From Methylophaga lonarensis MPL (GTDB lineage Bacteria > Pseudomonadota > Gammaproteobacteria > Nitrosococcales > Methylophagaceae): 39,624 nucleotides of DNA. Shown here one piece after another: positions 32,795 to 39,624 of the stretch; position 1 is the first letter of the stretch, and each line of letters begins with the position of its first letter. The position numbers and the translations under genes are program-made. The notes beneath the pieces are model-generated. The model made no database searches. It was not told the origin of the DNA and saw nothing but the letters and a program-made list of their open reading frames with translations. The stretch is from NCBI RefSeq assembly GCF_000349205.1, contig NZ_APHR01000042.1, positions 1 through 39,624 of the forward strand, given 5' to 3'.

Positions 32795-35700
32795 GACTGG
32801 CTGCTCAGCAAGGTATCCAACAGTTGATCCAGTGTCTGAATGCGGTCACTGGCTTCTGGCATGAATTCGGTGAAGCGCAGTTTGTCTTGTCCATCCAGTT
32901 TGAATTTGGCAGGTTGTTGCTGAATTAGCTGAATAATCGTCATCGGATCGATATTGGGCGACTCTTCGAAGATAATCCGGCCACCTTGTTCGTAGACATC
33001 AATTTTGCGAATCCCTGCGGCCTTGGCCTTGAGACGCAATTCATGCACAGCAAAAAGCGTCTTCACCTGCTCGGGCAGCAAGCCAAACCTGTCGACCATT
33101 TCCACTTGCAGATCGTAGAGGGATTCTTGGTCCGGCGCGGCCGAGATGCGTTTATAAAGCACCAGCCGGGTATGGACATCTGGTAAGTAATCCGAGGGGA
33201 TCAGTGCCGGAGTGTGCAAATCGATTTCGATAAAGTGACGCTGGCTGTCGAGGTCAGGCGTCTTGCCCATGCGTAATGCGGTGACTGCGCGCTCGAGTAA
33301 TTCGTTGTAGAGCGTAAAGCCAATCTCTTGCATCTGACCGCTTTGCTCATCACCCAGTAACTCGCCAGCGCCACGAATTTCCATATCATGAGTGGCCAGA
33401 GTGAAACCTGTGCCCAAATCTTCAATTGATTCGATGGCTTCCAGTCGTTTCACGGCATCCTGCGTCATGGAGTTATGCGGCGGAACCAGCAGATAAGCAT
33501 AAGCGCGATGGTGAGAACGTCCGACCCGACCTCGGATTTGATAGAGCTGCGCCAGACCGAGTTTGTCTGCCCGGTCGATAAAAATGGTATTGGCACTCGG
33601 TACATCAATGCCGGTTTCGATAATCGTGGTACACACCAGCACATTAAAGCGTTGATGATAGAAGTCGAGCATCACCTGTTCCAGCTGACGTTCGCGCATT
33701 TGACCATGGGCAACAGCGACCTTGGCTTCAGGCATTAACAGCTCGATTTCTCTGGCCACTCGCTCGATATCATCGACCTTGTTGTGCAGGAAATACACCT
33801 GGCCGCCACGTTTGATCTCACGCAGCATGCCTTCACGGACTCGCTCTGCATCCCACTGTAAAACAAAGGTCTTGATTGCCAATCGACGTGCCGGTGCCGT
33901 GGCGATGATCGACAGATCACGAATACCGGAAATTGACATATTGAGCGTGCGCGGAATCGGCGTGGCGGTGAGTGTCAGCACGTCGATTTGGCTACGATAC
34001 TTTTTCAGTTGCTCTTTCTGAGTGACACCAAAGCGGTGCTCTTCATCAAGAATAAACAAGCCCAGTCGTTTCGGTTGAATGTCCTGTTGCAGCAGTTTGT
34101 GAGTGCCGATGATGATATCCGCTTGGCCTTCGCTGATAGCAGCTTTGACGGTATCCAATTGTTTCTTTGAACGAAAACGCGACAACACTTCAACACGAAC
34201 CGGCCAATCGGCGAAACGATCCTTGAAGTTTTCGTAATGCTGCTGTGCCAGCAAGGTGGTGGGTACCAGCACCATGACCTGCTTGCCTGACTGCACTGCC
34301 AAAAACGCAGCACGCATCGCGACCTCTGTTTTGCCAAAGCCGACATCGCCACAGACCAGTCGATCCATGGGTTTGTCGGATTGCATGTCGGCGATAACAG
34401 CATCAATCGCGTCTTGCTGATCGGGTGTGGTTTCAAATGGAAAGGCTTCAGAAAAGGCCTGATATTGCTCATCTGGTGCTGCGACAGGTGGTTTTTTGTT
34501 GGCAGCACGCTTGGCATAAATATCCAGCAGTTCGGCCGCAACATCACGGGCTTTTTCGGCCGCTCTGCGACGTGCTTTTTCCCACTGACCACTGCCCAGT
34601 TTGTGCAGGGGCGCCAATTCAGGAGCGGCACCACTGTATCGACTGATCAGATCCAGCGAGGCCACCGGCACATAGAGTTTGTCTTTGTTGGCATATTCCA
34701 GCGTGACATATTCAGCGGTCACGTCACCCACATCCAGTGTCTGCAAGCCGAGATACCGACCGACACCGTGATCTTCATGGACTACAGCAGCCCCGATGGT
34801 CAACTCTGCCAGGTTGCGAATGATGGCATCACTGTCGCGTTTTTTGCGTTGACGTTGCCGACGCTGCATCGCCTGTTGACCAAACAACTGGGTTTCTGCG
34901 ATGACGGCAATTTGATGTTGCTCACTGACCAGGCCCTGTTCTACCGGGGCGACGGTAATTGCCAGTGGGCTGTTGTCATCAAGAAAAGCCTGCCAGTTAT
35001 CGACCTGCTTGACGGTGATTTGCTGACGACGCAGCAAATCAAGCAGGGTTTCCCGGCGTCCGGCAGATTCGGCAGCAAACAGAATTCGACCTTTGAATCC
35101 ATCGATAAAACTTTCCAGCGCTGCGCAGGGTTTGTCCTGACGGGAGTTGATGGTCAGTGGCGGCGGGGCAATGGTCTGATAGTTGTGATGACCCTGTGAC
35201 TCGCTGAGTTGAAAGTTCTGACAATGCAGCTGTGCAAAGGATTTGAACTGGTTGAACAGCTCTGGAACAGCGATGAACATTTTTTCTGGGGGTAGCAGCG
35301 GCCGCTCTGGATCTACCTTGTGCTGTCGATAACGTTCGCTGATTTCGGTCCAGAATATTTCAGCAGCATCGTGTGGCTGGTTAATGGGTATCAGCAGGCT
35401 GTTATCCGGTAGATAATCCAGCAAACATGAGGTTTCTTCAAAAAACAGTGGCAGATAATATTCAATGCCGCCGGGCAGATTGCCAGCGCTGACTTCGCGA
35501 TAAATCAGGCTGCGTTGAGGATCGCCATCAAATTGCAGGCCGAACTGGCGTCGAAACAGGCTGATGCTTTTTTCATCAAGTGGAAATTCTCTGGCGGGTA
35601 ATAACTCAACGTCATCGATGCTCTCGTTAGAGCGTTGACTTTCAGGGTCAAAGGTTCTCAGTGTGTCGATTTCATCATCAAACAGATCAATGCGATAGGG

Positions 35701-36255
35701 TTGTTTAGCCCCCATCGGGAACATGTCGATGATGGCACCACGCACAGCAAACTCACCGTGCTCCATGACTTGAGAGACGCTACGGTAACCGGCTTTTTCC
35801 AGTCTGAGGCGCCACTGTTCGATATCAAACTGTTCGCCGGTTTGCAGCCTGAGTGTGCTGCCTTCCAGAAATGAGGCGGGGGCAATGCGATGCATTAGCG
35901 TCGCGATCGGCACTAATAATATGCCTCGGCGAAATGTCGGCAGCTGATGCAGCGTTTGCAGACGCTCGGAAATGATGTCCTGGTGCGGTGAAAAGTTGTC
36001 GTAGGGCAGCGTTTCCCAGTCAGGAAAGTGCAATATCGGCAGTGAACTATCGGCAAGATAGAAGCGGATTTCAGTTTCCAGCCGCTGTGCCGTCGCCATA
36101 TCGGCGGTGATGACCAGCAGCGGTCCTTCGTGTTGTACGGCAGCATTTGCCAATAACAAACCCTGGGCACTGCCGTAAAGCTGTCCAGCATGACGATGGC
36201 TTTTGGCGGAGACGGGTAGTTTGGGTTTGAACAGGTCGGCGCTGTTTGAGGGCAT
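32791..36255 (-). CDS. mfd: Transcription-repair coupling factor
   Basis: An 1154-residue DNA translocase that releases RNA polymerase stalled at lesions and recruits UvrA; E. coli Mfd has 1148 residues. In order: a UvrB-like N-terminal module (SLPILHFPDWETLPYDNFSPHQDI), a polymerase-interaction CarD-like domain around 485-545 (LTIGAAVVHEDHGVGRYLG), and SF2 helicase motifs. Motif I is GDVGFGKTEVAMRAAF near residue 637, motif II DEEHRFGV, then TATPIPRTLNMS. The TRCF C-terminal domain ends the protein. The start at 36255 (MPSNSADLF) is preferred over the GTG seven codons upstream, although neither has a good ribosome site. Confidence 0.97.
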   Translation of the reverse strand: MPSNSADLFKPKLPVSAKSHRHAGQLYGSAQGLLLANAAVQHEGPLLVITADMATAQRLETEIRFYLADSSLPILHFPDWETLPYDNFSPHQDIISERLQTLHQLPTFRRGILLVPIATLMHRIAPASFLEGSTLRLQTGEQFDIEQWRLRLEKAGYRSVSQVMEHGEFAVRGAIIDMFPMGAKQPYRIDLFDDEIDTLRTFDPESQRSNESIDDVELLPAREFPLDEKSISLFRRQFGLQFDGDPQRSLIYREVSAGNLPGGIEYYLPLFFEETSCLLDYLPDNSLLIPINQPHDAAEIFWTEISERYRQHKVDPERPLLPPEKMFIAVPELFNQFKSFAQLHCQNFQLSESQGHHNYQTIAPPPLTINSRQDKPCAALESFIDGFKGRILFAAESAGRRETLLDLLRRQQITVKQVDNWQAFLDDNSPLAITVAPVEQGLVSEQHQIAVIAETQLFGQQAMQRRQRQRKKRDSDAIIRNLAELTIGAAVVHEDHGVGRYLGLQTLDVGDVTAEYVTLEYANKDKLYVPVASLDLISRYSGAAPELAPLHKLGSGQWEKARRRAAEKARDVAAELLDIYAKRAANKKPPVAAPDEQYQAFSEAFPFETTPDQQDAIDAVIADMQSDKPMDRLVCGDVGFGKTEVAMRAAFLAVQSGKQVMVLVPTTLLAQQHYENFKDRFADWPVRVEVLSRFRSKKQLDTVKAAISEGQADIIIGTHKLLQQDIQPKRLGLFILDEEHRFGVTQKEQLKKYRSQIDVLTLTATPIPRTLNMSISGIRDLSIIATAPARRLAIKTFVLQWDAERVREGMLREIKRGGQVYFLHNKVDDIERVAREIELLMPEAKVAVAHGQMRERQLEQVMLDFYHQRFNVLVCTTIIETGIDVPSANTIFIDRADKLGLAQLYQIRGRVGRSHHRAYAYLLVPPHNSMTQDAVKRLEAIESIEDLGTGFTLATHDMEIRGAGELLGDEQSGQMQEIGFTLYNELLERAVTALRMGKTPDLDSQRHFIEIDLHTPALIPSDYLPDVHTRLVLYKRISAAPDQESLYDLQVEMVDRFGLLPEQVKTLFAVHELRLKAKAAGIRKIDVYEQGGRIIFEESPNIDPMTIIQLIQQQPAKFKLDGQDKLRFTEFMPEASDRIQTLDQLLDTLLSSQS

Positions 36256-36386
36256 GATGTTGTCAGAAAAAATCACTATTTTCCCACAAAACCGGGCTGA
36301 CAGACATGCCTAGTCATCAATCAGCTTCAGCGCAGAAAGACTCAGGGTTTTTTTAATAATACCCATACAAAAATAGCGGATAGTGC

Positions 36387-36392
36387 TATAGT
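36387..36392 (+). promoter_or_regulatory. -10 element upstream of the small membrane-protein gene
   Basis: TATAGT, 27 bases before the ATG at 36419, with a poor match to a -35 element (ATACAA region at 36365-36370). It is the best promoter candidate for the divergent gene on the plus strand. Confidence 0.3.
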
Positions 36393-36418
36393 CAAATTTT
36401 TTGCAAGGGCGCAGGGAA

Positions 36419-36631
36419 ATGGCAGTTAAAAGAACCGAAAACGTCGTCTTGCTCAAAGTTATCGGAACTTGTGAGCTTTTGGTGGCATTGGCGATGTTTT
36501 ATTTCTATGGCGACAAGATGCCTGCCGTGATTGGCGGTGTCATTCTGCTTGGTTTGGCAGGCAACAGTTTCTATCAGGCGCATAAGTGCTATCAGAATCA
36601 ATACTCACCCAAGCGGAATGACGATGCATGA
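36419..36631 (+). CDS. Small two-helix membrane protein of unknown function
   Basis: A 70-residue protein with a short basic start (MAVKRTENV), two hydrophobic helices (about 10-27 and 32-49) and a polar tail ending SPKRNDDA. No family recognised. AGGG lies just before the ATG at 36419 and a promoter-like TATAGT precedes it. It is divergent from mfd and lies upstream of uvrC by 78 bases. Codon use looks like the neighbouring genes, supporting a real gene. Confidence 0.65.
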   Translation: MAVKRTENVVLLKVIGTCELLVALAMFYFYGDKMPAVIGGVILLGLAGNSFYQAHKCYQNQYSPKRNDDA

Positions 36632-36708
36632 CATTGATGCTTGAGTGACTTTAGCTTTGCAGTCATGATCTGTAGCCTCAACACCTTACTAATCATCGAC
36701 TGCAAGCA

Positions 36709-38553
36709 ATGTCTGATAATCCGCAAGTCACACAACCGCCCTTTGATGCGGCTGAATATCTCAAAACGCTGACCAGCCGTCCCGGTGTCTATCAGATGAT
36801 TGATGCCGAGGGTGTGGTGCTCTACGTCGGCAAGGCAAAAAATCTCAAAAAACGCGTCTCCAGCTATTTCAGAAAAACCGGACTGACCTCAAAAACCACC
36901 GTGATGGTGGCGCAGATAGCCGCCATTGAAACCACGGTCACACACACCGAAAACGAAGCCTTGATTCTGGAAAACAACCTGATCAAGGCCTTGATGCCAC
37001 GCTATAACATCCTGCTGCGTGATGACAAAAGCTACCCATATCTACTTATTTCAGCGGATGCCTTTCCGCGCCTGAGTGTGCATCGTGGCGCCAAACGGGT
37101 GCCGGGAAAATATTTTGGCCCTTATCCCAGTGCAGGTGCGGTGCGAGAGAGTCTAAGTCTGCTGCAAAAGCTTTTCCCGGTGCGTCAATGTGAAGACAGT
37201 TATTATCAGAATCGCAGCCGACCTTGCCTGCAGTATCAGATCAAACGCTGTACAGCACCTTGTGTGGGATTGATTTCTGCCGAGGACTATCAAAAAGACG
37301 TTCAACACACGGTGATGTTTCTGGAAGGCAAGAATCAGCAGGTGATGGATGAACTCAGTCAACAGATGCAGGAAGCTTCTGTCGCTTTGAAGTTTGAACA
37401 GGCGGCGGCCATTCGCGACAAGATCATCGCACTGCGCCGGGTTCAGGAAAGGCAATATGTCAGCAGCATGCAGGGCGATCTGGATGTGTTGGCCGCTATC
37501 GTGCGTGATGGCATGGCGGTGGTGGAAGTGTGTTTTATCCGTGGTGGACGCAATCTGGGCAGTAAAAGCTATTTCCCCAAAGGCTCTGCTGACAGCAGCC
37601 CGGAAGCGTTGCTGGCGGCATTTATTCCGCAATACTATCTGGGCAAGGATGTGCCGGCCGAGATACTGCTCAGCCATGAGGCTGACGATTTGAACCTGCT
37701 GCAATCTGTTTTGCAGAGTGAGTCTGGCCACAAGGTCAGTCTTCGCAAGCCACAGCGCGGTCATGCAACGCGCTGGTTAAAAATGGCGCTGACTAATGCC
37801 GATATCAGCCTGAGCCAGCGGCTGAGCAGTCGTGCGAATTTGCTGCAACGTTTTGAAGCGCTGCAAGAAGCGCTTGAGCTGGATGAACTGCCAAAACGAC
37901 TTGAATGTTTTGACATCAGCCACACTCGAGGTGAGAAGACAGTGGCTTCATGTGTGGTGTTTGGGCTTGAGGGCGCTATTAAGAGCGACTATCGCAAGTT
38001 CAACATTGAGGGGATCACGCCTGGCGATGACTATGCCGCGATGAATCAAGCGCTCACGCGCCGCTTTACTCGTCTGCAAAATGGTGAAGGCAAACGCCCG
38101 GATTTATTACTGATTGATGGTGGTAAAGGCCAGATTCGTGAAGCTCAGGAAGTATTGGCAGAGCTGAATCTGAGTGATCTGCCGATTTTAGGCATTGCCA
38201 AGGGGCCGGAGCGCCGGCCTGGAGAAGAAACCCTGTTTCTGGTTGGCCGTGCGGGGGAGGTGACGCTGGCGGCGGATTCACCGGCATTGCATTTGTTACA
38301 GCAGGTGCGCGATGAGGCTCACCGATTTGCGATTACCGGTCACAGGCAACGGCGAGCCAAAGCCAGGCAGACTTCTTCTCTAGAGGATATTCCGGGGCTT
38401 GGGCCGAAACGACGTCAGAAGATTCTGCAACAATTCGGCGGTTTGCAGGAAGTCAAACGGGCAGGCGTCGAAGACCTTGCCAGAGTTGAGGGCATAAGCG
38501 AGTCACTGGCCAGAAAAATTTATGATGTTTTTCATGCTGATGCACCCCATTAA
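36709..38553 (+). CDS. uvrC: UvrABC system protein C
   Basis: A 614-residue excinuclease subunit that makes both incisions around a DNA lesion bound by UvrB. The N-terminal GIY-YIG nuclease (about 22-100) shows RPGVYQMIDAEGVVLYVGKA and KRVSSYF. A UVR domain near 205-240 (LKFEQAAAIRDKIIALRR) binds UvrB. The RNase H-like second nuclease follows (ECFDISHTRGEKTVASCVVF, LLLIDGGKGQIREA). A helix-hairpin-helix tail is at about 560-610 (DIPGLGPKRRQKILQQFGG). No Shine-Dalgarno sequence is evident before the ATG. pgsA follows after 49 bases. Confidence 0.98.
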   Translation: MSDNPQVTQPPFDAAEYLKTLTSRPGVYQMIDAEGVVLYVGKAKNLKKRVSSYFRKTGLTSKTTVMVAQIAAIETTVTHTENEALILENNLIKALMPRYNILLRDDKSYPYLLISADAFPRLSVHRGAKRVPGKYFGPYPSAGAVRESLSLLQKLFPVRQCEDSYYQNRSRPCLQYQIKRCTAPCVGLISAEDYQKDVQHTVMFLEGKNQQVMDELSQQMQEASVALKFEQAAAIRDKIIALRRVQERQYVSSMQGDLDVLAAIVRDGMAVVEVCFIRGGRNLGSKSYFPKGSADSSPEALLAAFIPQYYLGKDVPAEILLSHEADDLNLLQSVLQSESGHKVSLRKPQRGHATRWLKMALTNADISLSQRLSSRANLLQRFEALQEALELDELPKRLECFDISHTRGEKTVASCVVFGLEGAIKSDYRKFNIEGITPGDDYAAMNQALTRRFTRLQNGEGKRPDLLLIDGGKGQIREAQEVLAELNLSDLPILGIAKGPERRPGEETLFLVGRAGEVTLAADSPALHLLQQVRDEAHRFAITGHRQRRAKARQTSSLEDIPGLGPKRRQKILQQFGGLQEVKRAGVEDLARVEGISESLARKIYDVFHADAPH

Positions 38554-38602
38554 CCGGCCAGGGTGCTAACATGAGGCCATCTTTCAGGATGAAGCGATAC
38601 CC

Positions 38603-39160
38603 ATGCTAAACGTGCCTAACTTACTCAGTCTGCTGAGAATTTTCTTGATTCCGGTGCTGATTCTTTTGTTTCTTCTGCCACACGACAGTGCCGCGTTCTG
38701 GGCAACGGTGATATTTCTGGTCGCCGCGGTCACCGATTGGTTCGATGGTTATTTGGCGCGCCGCCTGAATCAATCTTCACCTTTTGGAGCGTTTATCGAC
38801 CCGGTTGCCGACAAACTGATTGTGGTGGTGGCCCTGATACTGATTCTGTTCAAAAATCCGCAGTGGCTGATCCTGTTGCCAATCATCGTGATTGTAGGCA
38901 GAGAAATTACCGTGTCTGCCCTGCGAGAGTGGATGGCAGAACTCGGTGCCAGAAATGTTGTGAAAGTTTCCAATATGGGTAAGTGGAAAACCACCTTTCA
39001 GATGATTGCCATCGCCTGCTTGATTTTCAGTGACAGCCTGTTCGGTTTGCCGGTGTTTGAGCTGGGATTGGTTCTACTTTACGTCGCTGCCATTCTGACT
39101 TTATGGTCTATGTTGATTTACCTCAGAGCTGCATGGCCGATGTTGATGGATAAGGGTTGA
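38603..39160 (+). CDS. pgsA: CDP-diacylglycerol-glycerol-3-phosphate 3-phosphatidyltransferase
   Basis: A 185-residue membrane enzyme making phosphatidylglycerol phosphate, the committed step to phosphatidylglycerol and cardiolipin. The CDP-alcohol phosphotransferase motif D-x2-D-G-x2-A-R-x8-G-x3-D-x3-D is complete: D45, D48, G49, A52, R53, G62, D66, D70. Several membrane helices surround it. The uvrC-pgsA-tRNA order is the same as in E. coli. Its stop codon overlaps the -35 box of the tRNA promoter. Confidence 0.97.
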   Translation: MLNVPNLLSLLRIFLIPVLILLFLLPHDSAAFWATVIFLVAAVTDWFDGYLARRLNQSSPFGAFIDPVADKLIVVVALILILFKNPQWLILLPIIVIVGREITVSALREWMAELGARNVVKVSNMGKWKTTFQMIAIACLIFSDSLFGLPVFELGLVLLYVAAILTLWSMLIYLRAAWPMLMDKG

Positions 39161-39184
39161 CATTAAAATTTAACTGCCTATAAT
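39157..39184 (+). promoter_or_regulatory. Strong promoter of the tRNA genes
   Basis: Consensus TTGACA (39157-39162) and TATAAT (39179-39184), 16 bases apart, end 14 bases before tRNA-Gly. The -35 box overlaps the last codon of pgsA. Transcription should begin near 39191. Confidence 0.9.
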
Positions 39185-39198
39185 GCACGACTTCCTCA

Positions 39199-39274
39199 GC
39201 GGGAATAGCTCAGCTGGTAGAGCGCAACCTTGCCAAGGTTGAGGTCGCGAGTTCGAACCTCGTTTCCCGCTCCA
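39199..39274 (+). tRNA. glyW: tRNA-Gly (GCC anticodon)
   Basis: A complete 76-base cloverleaf including the encoded CCA end. The acceptor stem is GCGGGAA with TTCCCGC. The anticodon loop is TTGCCAA, with GCC at 39232-39234, and the T arm contains GTTCGAACC. It reads glycine codons GGC and GGU. The symbol follows the E. coli gene at the same place. Confidence 0.97.
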
Positions 39275-39280
39275 GATACA

Positions 39281-39320
39281 AAAAAGCCGCGGTCAGTATG
39301 CGTTACTATCGCGGCTTTTT
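39281..39320 (+). terminator. Hairpin with T-run between the two tRNA genes
   Basis: AAAAAGCCGCG and CGCGGCTTTTT pair perfectly over 11 bases, with an inner AGTA/TACT stem, and the last arm supplies a T-run. It looks like a terminator or attenuator. The downstream tRNA-Cys would then depend on read-through or a promoter not recognised here. Confidence 0.8.
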
Positions 39321-39345
39321 AGTCTCAAAACAGAGCACACACCCC

Positions 39346-39419
39346 GGCTGGGTGGCAGAGTGGTTATGCAGCGGACTGCAACTCCGTGTACGCCGGTTCG
39401 ATTCCGACCCCAGCCTCCA
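39346..39419 (+). tRNA. cysT: tRNA-Cys (GCA anticodon)
   Basis: A complete 74-base cloverleaf with encoded CCA. The acceptor stem is GGCTGGG with CCCAGCC. The anticodon loop is CTGCAAC, with GCA at 39378-39380, and the T arm contains GGTTCGATTCC. In E. coli the same cluster continues with a tRNA-Leu, which is not seen here. Confidence 0.97.
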
Positions 39420-39447
39420 ATTAAAAATGCAATAAAATCAATACTTT

Positions 39448-39471
39448 AAAGCGCTTTCGGCGCTTTTTTTT
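39448..39471 (+). terminator. Terminator after tRNA-Cys
   Basis: AAAGCGC (39448-39454) and GCGCTTT (39460-39466) pair around a short loop and lead into a run of eight T (39464-39471). A typical Rho-independent terminator. Confidence 0.88.
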
Positions 39472-39587
39472 ATGCCCGGCATTTTTGACGTTTTAACCCC
39501 TCATTTCCACCCTTGCCACCCCAAAAAGGTGGAAAAACCACCCGGCAGCGGTCAGTAAACGCGTCTACGTCGGCGGCGGGTACAGAT

Positions 39588-39624
39588 ATGGCGACCAAGC
39601 CATTCCGGAATGGAAAGCTCAGAT
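39588..39624 (+). CDS. Start of a gene, possibly a tyrosine recombinase (partial)
   Basis: An open frame starts at ATG 39588 and runs off the window end, reading MATKPFRNGKLR. Short basic openings of this kind (a few residues, then a basic xxNGK stretch) are common in phage and island integrases with an arm-binding N-terminus. The position, just after a tRNA gene and its terminator, is where integrases of integrated elements lie. The upstream purine stretch GGCGGG could be a ribosome site. Twelve residues are too few to name it. Confidence 0.3.
   Translation, partial: MATKPFRNGKLR

Noticed and set aside
34381-35199. 272-residue open frame on the plus strand
   Set aside because: It lies wholly antisense to mfd, whose helicase motifs are continuous there. 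The translation has no recognisable family pattern.
37153-37764. 203-residue open frame on the minus strand
   Set aside because: It is antisense to uvrC and arises from that gene's codon use; no ribosome site or domain.
39504-39535. Inverted repeat TTTCCACC...GGTGGAAA as an attachment site
   Set aside because: Only one end of a possible element is visible, so no attL/attR pair can be shown; mentioned only as context.
1-39624. CRISPR array, rRNA or complete insertion sequence
   Set aside because: No regularly spaced repeats, rRNA-like stretch or transposase with terminal repeats was seen.

Overview
This window looks like chromosomal DNA of a gammaproteobacterium. The conserved blocks are rnfABCDGE-nth, mfd-cmoM, and uvrC-pgsA-tRNA-Gly-tRNA-Cys. 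A fused mrpA(B)CDEFG antiporter operon, DUF1841, a cytochrome c5 and a chemoreceptor fit an aquatic, respiring, halotolerant species. Methylophaga-like organisms would fit, but that is an impression and not demonstrated. No rRNA, CRISPR array or complete insertion sequence was seen.

Layout. 1-3368: a PAS-GGDEF cyclase with a doubtful N-terminus, a 344-base gap with repeat-like palindromes, and a Sco-like gene that overlaps a chemoreceptor gene. 3369-5668: a decayed chromosomal integron. The N-terminal third of an integron integrase (plus strand) faces away from three gene cassettes (minus strand). The cassettes carry a two-helix membrane protein, a BrnT/BrnA-like toxin-antitoxin pair and a DUF3024 protein. 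Two attC sites and the attI-side crossover can be placed exactly, because the core-site sequences complement each other. 5669-7749: an MFS transporter and a HigBA module whose toxin is frameshifted. 7777-14019: the Mrp Na+/H+ antiporter operon, with a yaiI-family gene overlapping its end. 14180-16991: cytochrome c5, a medium-chain dehydrogenase, DUF1841 and nth.

16994-22036: the six-gene Rnf ion-pumping ferredoxin:NAD oxidoreductase. 22239-25622: DAHP synthase, a low-molecular-weight phosphatase, a ketosamine-3-kinase family protein and, divergently, RpiA. The last three may form a protein-deglycation module. 25654-27655: peroxiredoxin, a Gfo/Idh/MocA oxidoreductase and a small membrane protein. 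27636-31955: a tight minus-strand operon with a retropepsin-like lipoprotein, an inactive transglutaminase fused to seven membrane helices, a RimK-like ATP-grasp ligase, a SIMPL protein and DUF2905. This is a conserved but functionally undefined ligase/protease system. 32033-36255: cmoM and mfd. 36419-39419: a small membrane protein, uvrC, pgsA, tRNA-Gly and tRNA-Cys. The right edge may be the start of an element integrated after tRNA-Cys.

The most interesting parts are the integron relic, the broken higB with a palindrome inside its promoter, the ATP-grasp/transglutaminase/retropepsin operon, the phosphatase-kinase-RpiA group and the coupled Sco-chemoreceptor pair.
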